Source: Cymbomonas tetramitiformis
Taxonomy: Eukaryota > Chlorophyta > Pyramimonadophyceae > Pyramimonadales > Pyramimonadaceae
Length of the DNA: 64,000 nt
Reading direction: 5' to 3'
Assembly (NCBI GenBank): GCA_001247695.2
Contig: LGRX02027935.1
Span: 1-64,000 of the forward strand
The notes under the pieces were generated by a model. That model had not been told where the DNA came from. It ran no database searches and saw nothing but the letters and a program-made list of their open reading frames with translations. The translations under genes were made by a program, and so were the position numbers. Every line of letters begins with the position of its first letter. The stretch's first letter is position 1. This document shows positions 34,201-43,200 of the stretch, one piece after another.

Positions 34201-37200
34201 TGCGCGCGCATCACCTCCCCCGCCTCCCACCGTCGCCGCACTGCACCCCCCTCTGCGCTCCCCCCAGGGGACGACCGCCCCCACTCCTTGAGCGGGGTGT
34301 TCATGGCGGCCGCAGCCGCTGCTGCAGCGGCCGCTGCCGCGATGGACGTGGGCTGCGGTGTGGGTGGCTCCTCCTCGTCTGTGCTCTCGAAGCTGCTGGG
34401 AAGGTACCGGCTCGGGGTTGACTGGGCAGGCCGGATTGGAGATAAGGCAACCGGGGACTCCGGGAGTGGCACCTCCTCCGCCATGGAGATCCCTTGCATG
34501 GACGCCGTTGGTGCAGAAACCCCATCAGCACCTTTTCCCGACGGTTGAGAGTGAGCGCCGCGCCACCGCTCCCCCTTCTCCGCGCTCGCCTGGCGCTCCT
34601 CCCTCATCTCCGTGGGGGAGGATGCCTTTACGGGAGGGTTAGCGCCTTGAGAGTCCGTCGGCAGGAATGGATCTGCCGACTGCGCTACTGGTAGGGCCGG
34701 CAGCGTGGGCAGCCGAGGGGACACGAGTGAGAATGCCAGGGGAGCCGCCACCACCTCAGTGGGCTCCATGCTGCAAAGGTCCGCATGGCTGATCTCGATC
34801 CGGAGATCCTGCGCATCTATTGGCGGCGGGGACGCAGGCCGCGCAGGGGGGAGCGGGGGGCGCCGCGAGTCCTCCGGTGCCGCCGGAGCAGACCTCGCAG
34901 GCCTCCCTGCGGCCACTGGAGCGGTTGCAGAAGCGGTCGCCGCCGCCTTCTTTCCCTCCACTCCCGCCTCGCTTGGACCCTTCGGCACTTCTGCGGGCGC
35001 CTCGTCGCGGAGTGCATCCCGAGCCCAGCGCCACGTGGCCTCCACCAGCTCGGTGACACCACCAGGGGAGGTGCAGGAGGCGGTGGCAGGAGCAGTCTGC
35101 TCCGGGGCATTGGCACAGGGCGACGAGACAGGCTTAGGGGTGAGGCCAAGAAGTGCAGGGAGCGGGTCCAAGGCAAGAGGGTCCGAGGAGTCCAGAGCCG
35201 CGAAGGGGTCCACCACGCAGCCTCGCAGGGAGGGCAGCTCCACCGCCACGCGGCTCAGAGAGATGCACATGTGCGGCGACAGCTGCTCACCTCCCCTCCC
35301 CTCAACCCCCTCCTCTTTGGCTCAGAGAGATGCACATGTGCGGCGACAGCTGCTCACTCTCCCCTTCCCTCACCCTGGACCCCCCTGGCGTGCACCCCCT
35401 CGGGCATCCTCCCCCTCAAGTGTCGTCTGGAAGGGCACATCAGCCTGTCCTACTAGGCTGCGTGCCCAGGTGAATTCTGGGGGCGCTGTGCCATCTCTGT
35501 CACGTCGCCTTCTCTCCGGCAATGTCCATATGCCGACTCAACTACTGCCATTCACCCCCTCTCAGGGCCTCCGGGATCAGGAAAAGGAGGGGGAACTATG
35601 AGGGGTTGAACCCTACTCATGGCTGATGAAATAAAACAATCTATCCGTTTCAGAGGGCGCTTTCTTGCCCTATGCTTTAAGTTCTTTCAGGAAGCAGCTC
35701 TTCGACTTCTTCATGGAAGCTGCTCCAGAAATGAGGGAAGCTCGGCGTGACACGTGGGAAGGGATGGGTGTGGAAAGGTGAGCGTACCTGAGCCACCCCC
35801 GCGGTAGGGACACTCATGTCCGACTCCAGGGAAGGAACCTCCACAGTAAGCGGAGTGTGCGGTGAGCCCCGGCCGCCGGCCATCGTGGGCGACTCCTCAT
35901 GCCCCACCGGCCGCAGGAGCGTAGTTGGAACCCGCCCCGTCACAGGATCGCGCCACACATCTGAAATCTCCTCCTCCCCCTCCTCGATGGAGGCCAAGGG
36001 GGGGGGCGTTGCCGGGTCCGGCTGGGGACTCTTTGGGGAGGGCCCAGTGGCATCCAGCGCTCCGAGCACTGCGTGCAGCGCCGTCAGCAGGGACCCGCTA
36101 AGCGGCATCCCCCCCCCAGATGACGCCTGCACCCCCCTCCATACTTCCATGTGAGAATGGACGGGTCTGCTGACGCAGGTGAGGGAGTGCATACCTCATT
36201 TTGCGAAGCGGACAGTACATACAAGGCGCACGGAACCGCAGTGATCTCCCCAGCGGCGAAGTGCAACATCCATCGAGAGGTGCAGATGTGAAGAAGTGCT
36301 GGAGAGCAGATTGGCATAGGATCAACGGGTTGGCACTGCCCTTGCATGCAGAGGCAGGGGCACGCCACACACTCAAGCTGTGGAGGAGCTGGGGGGGAAG
36401 GGATATAGGGTAGGGAAGGAGCAGGTGAGGCGCCAGAGCGGGAGGGGCGCACCCTGTGCGCGGGGGAGATCTGAGACCCCGGCGAGCCCGCCACCTGCTG
36501 CAGCAGCGCAGTGCAGTACGCATTGAAGGCCAGCCGGTCGGGCGAGTCCGGGCCCACATCCACGCCCTTCGGCAGGGATTGCTGCTCCAGTGCCTGCATG
36601 CTCGGCATGGAAATGCTCCGCGACACGGCTATACCTGTGTGCCCACCTGCACGGCATCCCGCACATCAGCCGTGCAGGGACGCGGGCATGCCCACGCACC
36701 CCATGGAGGCGTCCGAAGGGAGTCTCGGAGCACGTAACGAATGACTGGGATGCCCGGACATGTGACATGGACTCGGGATACGGCAAAGAGGAGAAAGAAG
36801 GTTGGGCTTGGTGGGAGTGCAGCAACACGTGGAGCGCATGGGGGGAGTTGGAGGGTGGGGAAGCTTTGGAGGCAGAGATGTGAGGCGGTGAATGAAACCC
36901 GAAAAAATCATTCATGCACTTATCATACATAATTACCTGAAAATAGTATGTTTATACAACCATCGTATGTTCACCTGTAGGAAACAAGCCCAGGAGCCCC
37001 CCTTGCCAGCAAGGGCCGCCTGTGGGTTGAGGGGAGAGGGAGGTATAAAGACCTTCGGGTCCATCCTCGTTGGCGGAGGCCAGGCAGCGTAGGTGGGCAA
37101 GCATGCTGTGGGCGCTGGAGGTGATGTGCAACGGCAGAATCGAGGCGAGGAGCTCGACTCGCGACACACTCGGGTGCCGGAGTGCCGCGTACACCCCCAT

Positions 37201-40200
37201 CACGTAGGTCTGCATCTCGAGGGGGGGGCGTGTGTCGTCCGCGAGCAGCAGCTGGCAAGCCCACTGCTGCACTCGGTCAGCCGCCTGCTGCGCCCCTCCA
37301 AACGGGTCCCTGCTGGATCAGCCGGACATTTCTTTTGAGGGATATGCCGAAAAGTGGCGCAAGGGATATTTGTTACTCCTGCCCTACGCCCCATACCTGC
37401 TGTACCTCCCAACCCACCGAAACATAGCAAAATGGTGACACTAGATGCCTGGGGCACTGCCATTGGGGGGGAATTATTCAATCGTGGACTGGGAAGCGAG
37501 GTCATAACCGCCATGTAGCTCGCAAGATCGGTTTTGGAGGATTCTTAAAACAAGGCTCTGAACACAGGGGCCCCATGCAGGGCTCTGAACACAGGGGGCC
37601 CATGTAGGGCTCTGAACACAGGGGCCCCATGCAGGACTGTCGAAATAGGCAAGTGCAGACTTGTGACTCGCTGGCGCCTCGACCTCGCTGGCGCCTCGAC
37701 CTCGCTGGCGCTTCGTCCTCGCTGGCGCCTCGTCCTCGCTGGCGCCTCGTCCTGGGGTGCTGGGCGGGATGTGCATGCTTGTCCTGCTCACCTGGGTGCC
37801 CCCCTGGCTGGCCCCGAGTGTTGCCGCATGGCGGTACTCCCCCCATGCCGCGACCAACTGCTCGCGCGCATGCAAGATCCAGCCCACCCGCGCCAGGTGG
37901 CGCACGCCACGTGATGCAGCCATGGCCGCCGCCGCCACTGCTGGGTCCATCCCTTCCACGCTCCCGGCGATCACCACGTCGCCGTCCCAGCAGATGTCGC
38001 CGATGCGTAGTGCCGCTTCGATCGCTGGTCTCATGATCTGCAATTGAGTCTGATCACATCCCCCGCGCTCCCCCCCCAAGAAACCGCACTCAGGCAGCTG
38101 GCTATCACCTTGCCGCTCAGTGGCCTGGAGTGCGGGCGGGCACCCGTTTCCTGGCGCGTCCTCTGTCCATGGTGGGCGCGCCACAGCCTTCTTCCAAGGC
38201 TGCGCGCGGGCCAAGTGGCTCGCCATCGAAGTGCCGGAGCAGCACTCAGCAGCAGGCATGTCGTCGGATGAACATGGGGCGCGCATGGGAACGTCGTCGG
38301 ATGAACATGGGGCGCGCATGGGAACGTCGTAGGATGAACATAGGGTACGCGTCTGAGCGCCGTCGGATGAACATGGGGCGTGCATCAGAGCGCCGTCGGG
38401 GGGGCATGCCTGCAGACATTGTCCAAGCTGCTCACGGAGGGCGGCCTCGGTCGACTGCTCCTCCTCCCCTCCCTGTGAGGGGACACGCTCCGGGCCGGTC
38501 TCCGCCCCGGCGAGAGGGAACAGAGGCAGCTGCTTGCACAACGTGTCGGAGACATCCTGCAGTCGCATCAGAGCCTCCTGCATCAGCTTGGTGTGGAGGT
38601 CGTTGTGGGCGCGATACAGCTTGAGCGCCGTGGTCACTGTGCTGAGCACCACGGGGAACGCCATGGGCGGCGTCAGCGCCGTCTGCAGAGCGTTGTTCAG
38701 CACCTCCTCGCAGCTGCGGTTCATGTCCTGCGCGCGGCGCTTCTCCCCGGCGCTGCGAAGCGCCACCACACACCCCGCGGCCACCCGCACCGCGCGCTGC
38801 CATTCGCCAAGGGCGTCGTACAGCCGCACCACACACTGCGCGCCGATCGCCCCAGTGTGGCAGTCTACCCCGGCTGCCTGCCCGCGCATCATCAGTCCAC
38901 ATACCTCCGGTAGCCCCCACCCGCGCCCGACGCGCCGCATCGCCTCCTGCAGACGACTCGCGTTCAACTCCGTCCAGCCCTTCCCGAGCCCCAGCACCGT
39001 GGCGCCTTTCGCACCGTCGCCCGCGCCCGCAGCGAACTTGCACAGCGCCATCACGTCCTCCTCCTCTGCCTCCGCCCCAGCAACACGCACACCAGCCAAC
39101 CTTCGTCCGTTCATGCTCACCGTCCACATCGGAGGAGAGGGGAACGTGACCTTCGCCTTGGCACTGGCCGCCGCTAGGCCCGCCCCGGCAGGGGCGCCCT
39201 GGGTCAGCACCTTGATCATCATCGGAATCATCCACCGAATCATCTCCCGCACGACTGATGCTGGCACTTGCGCAAGCATGCGTGCCTCCATCTCGGGCAG
39301 GGAAGCCCCTGCCCTGCCCTCCAGGCCTCCCTCCTCCGTTCTCCCCTGGCGGCTGCCGCGCGCCAGCTGCCACGTGGCCTGAAGCACGCGGAGCGCTTCT
39401 GGGAGATCATAGGCGTGCACCTGCAGTGCGAGAAGGCTCGGTAGCCCTGCTGGGCCCGCCGCCAGGTACGCCCGCCGACTCTCTGAGAGGCGCCCCTCCA
39501 GGAAGTGCTGGTCTCCGCGTAGCAGGTGCGGCTTCACCAAGCAGGCCGGCCCGTCCCAGTATGCTGTCAGCGCCTGCAGGTGCTGTAGGCCGCCCCCTCG
39601 CGCCTCCCCTGCTGCACACGCCTTTGCCTGCACATCCCACCCCCTCCTCCACCGCACCTGTCAGTACAGGCAACTCCAAGAAATGACTTTTGCGAAGCTG
39701 TGTGCGCTCGGCATGGCGGCGCTGGGCGGCCAGGGTAGAGAGGGTAGAGAGGGTAGAGAGGGTGGAGGGTGGAGGGGGAGAGGGTAGAGGGGGTGGAGAG
39801 GGTGGAGGGTAGAGAGTAGAGGGTGGAGGGGTGGAGAGGGTAGAGGGGGTGGAGGGGGTGGAGAGGGTAGAGAGGGTGGAGGGGGGAGAGGGTAGAGAGG
39901 GTGGAGGGGGTAGAGGTAGAGAGGGTGGAGAGGGTGGAGAGGGTGGAGAGGGTAGAGGGAGTAGAGAGGGTAGGTCAGCCTTTGGGGTCCCCTACCCCCG
40001 GATCCCGAGGGTTAGGAGAGTGCATGGGGGGAGGGGGGCTTGATGACGGGGTTTGAGAGGGGACCTGCAGCAGAGCCGCTTTGAGGACGCGGCGTGCATC
40101 GTGCTGCCGCTGCAGGGCGGCCTCATCCTCAGCTCCTCGGGGCTTCATCGTGCAGTGCACCTTCGCTGCCAGACCCCGCCACAGCGCCGCTGCGCCGGGC

Positions 40201-43200
40201 CCACCGTGCGCCGCTGCAGCGCGGGTCAGGTGCAACGCCGCGTGCACATCGCCTCCCTCAGTGAGCGCCGCGCTTGCTGACCGCAGCGCCGCGCGGAGCT
40301 TCAGCCTCGTCAGCGCCGTGTGCCTGCGCCATGCACACCCACCTCCCCCGCAGCATGCCATCGGAAAATCAGATCTCAAGCTCCGCGCCTCTGTCCAAAA
40401 TCACTTGACGCACCATTTCAGTCCGGGGGGGCGTACACACGGCACGGCAGAGCCCCCCTCAATCTCAGTCCAGGGGGGCGTACACACGGCACGGCAGAGC
40501 CCCCCTCAATCTCAGTCCAGGGGGGCGTACACACGGCACGGCAGAGCCCCCCTCAATCTCAGTCCAGGGGGGCGTACACACGGCACGGCAGAGCCCCCCT
40601 CAATCTCAGTCCAGGGGGGCGTACAGCAATCTCAGGCGTACACACGGCACGGCAGAGCCCCCCTCAATCTCAGTCCAGGGGGGCGTACACACGGCACGGC
40701 AGAGCCCCCCTCAATCTCAGTCCAGGGCGTACACACGGCGGCAGAGCCCCCTCAATCTCAGTCCAGGGAGGCGTACACACGGCACGGCAGAGCCCCCCTC
40801 AATCTCAGTCCAGGGGGGCGTACACACGGCACGGCAGAGCCCCCCTCAATCTCAGTCCAGGCGCGGGCTTACTAACGCGGCAGAGCAGAGCCCTCTTCAA
40901 ACGCAGTCCCCGGGCTTTTGGGGCAGCACGGCGTGCTCCGCTCTCCAGCCATGCGTAAGTCCAGGTGCGCGCCCGACACAGCCAGGCAGAGTGCAAGGGC
41001 CTGCGCTATTCAGGACGGCATCCCTTGCTAGGAGGCGTGCGGTGTGATGCGGCGCATAATGACCCCCGTGGAGGCCCGCCCGCGGGGCGAGCTGGCGCGC
41101 CTGTTGCTCGTCAGAGTCATGTTCGTGGCCAGCCGCCCGAGCATCCCAGCGACCTCCTGCGTCAACCGCAGCCCCATGCCCCGCCCCCGCCTCCGACAAC
41201 CCGGCACATGTATCCGGCAACTCCGCCCACATGCCTCTGGCGCGAGCGTGTTGCACGTGACACAGGACCGTCTCTTCGCCTGCGAGCTCCTAATTCGGCA
41301 GCCTGCTTGATGAGGCGAAGGTTTCGCTCTCCCGGCGAAGCCGGCCGCCCACATTTCGTCCTTGGGGGAAATACCCAGCTCAACTTCTGGCTGTGGAAGG
41401 AACGACGCAGCGTGCCCTCACCTGCCACCTGGCAAGTGAAGGATCACTTCGAAGCTACTGGTGATGTGCACATATGGCGTGCAATGAAGGCTCACATTAA
41501 ACATAGAGAGCGCTGCTAGAAGGCATCCACAACGCCTCCACGGGCAGCAACAATTCTGCACCCTCTCTCTGCAATCAGTGCGCTCAGCGCGCATGCTGCC
41601 CGCGGTCGGGCAATGCGAGCTCACAGCCCAGGCGGGCGGGCGGGCGGGCAGGCAGCTTCATCTTGGAAGCTCTGTCGAGGCTCAAGCTCCCAAGGGCACG
41701 AGCAAAGGAGGGAACGCGCACCAGGGCGGCGGAGGTGGACAGCGCTGCCTGGGGTCCTGCAGGAGTCACACAACCCTCCATCGCAGACACCGCCGCTGCT
41801 GCCTCCACCAGCTGTGTCGAGCTGATGGCCGGGTCCTTCCCCTCCCCTGCTGCGCTCTTCTCCATCAACTCCACTTGCCAGATTACCACCTGCGCACTCC
41901 AGAATCGTTCCGTCAGCATCTCCGCGCTCTTCCTTCTGCCTGGGCAATGGGTGCAGCGCAAGAAAATGTTCGTCAGCGAAATCTCCCACTAAACACCCAT
42001 GTTGCCGGCTCGGCAACCAGTGGAACTTTGCCGCCCCTAGAAGCATTTGGGGGACCCTTGTTGCACAGACCCTGCGGTAATTCAGGGCTGGCAAGGGGTG
42101 CCATGGCTCCCCCGTAGGAAAGGAACGGGAGTGCGTGGGTGAGGTGCACCTGGTGACCATCGGAGAGAGCGAGGCTGTCGGCGGGCAGCCCCGCAGGCCC
42201 CTCGTGGCCGCTGCGGAAGGCACACATGGAGAAGCTCTTGGACAAGTCTTGAGGAAGCTGGCGCTGCGCCCACTCGGCGTAAAGCACTCTCTGGGTGACC
42301 CCTGCAACATGCGCAGTAAAAGTAAGCAGCAGGTCAGATGCACGGCGCGGCATGCCGGCCGTCAGATGCATGGCGCGGCGTGCCTGCGGTCAGATGCATG
42401 GCGCGGCGTGCTTGCGGTCAGATGCATGGCGCGGCGTGCCTGCAGTCAGATGCATGGCGCGGCGTGCCGGCGGTCAGATGCATGGCGCGGCGTGCCTGCG
42501 GTCAGATGCATGGCGTGGCGTGCCTGCGGTCAGATGTCGGCGCGGTGTGCCTGCGGTCAGATGCATGGCGTGTCTTGCCTGCGGTCAGATGCGTCACGTG
42601 GTCTACTTGCGGTCAGATGCATGGCGCGGTGTGCCTGCCGTCAGATGTATCACGTGATCTACCTGCGGTCAGATGCATGGCGTGGCGTGCCTGTAGTCAG
42701 ATGCACGGCGCAGCGTGCCTGCGGTCAGATGCATGGCGCGGTGTGCCTGCGGTCAGGTTCATGGCGCGGCGTGCCTGCTGTCAGATGCATGGCGCGGCGT
42801 GCCTGCCGTCAGACTGACGGCGATAGCTGCCAGAAGTTGCATCCAGCCCATAAACTGCCGGAGAGGCGAGCGGAGCGCTTCGCTGTAGCAAAGGGAGATG
42901 AGAGGGCACAGCGCGTTTGGCATGGATCCAAGGCACTGCACGGAGAGCTGCTCACCCGGCAGCTTGGGCGAGGATCGCTGTGCGCTCACGGCTAGGATCG
43001 TTCCACTGCGGTCCACCAGTGAAATAGCACCCAGGGAGTCCATGACTGCACCCCAAACTCAGGCCACCCTCCCCCCTTCCCTTGAGCTCCCCATGACTCA
43101 CCCTGAAGGCCGCTGTCAGCTTGAGGTGGGCCTACTGCTTGCCATGTGGCAGGAGGCGGCAGACCAGGCTGATGAAGGTAAGAGATGCGCGACACCAAGC

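Noticed and set aside
40431..40865. Possible CRISPR array
   Set aside because: Repeats are directly adjacent with no unique spacers, the window is eukaryotic, and no cas gene is present. The 28-bp array at 42334 fails for the same reason.
42135..42995. 286-codon plus-strand cysteine-rich repeat ORF
   Set aside because: It is the antisense of the 28-bp minisatellite and flanking exons of the large minus-strand gene.
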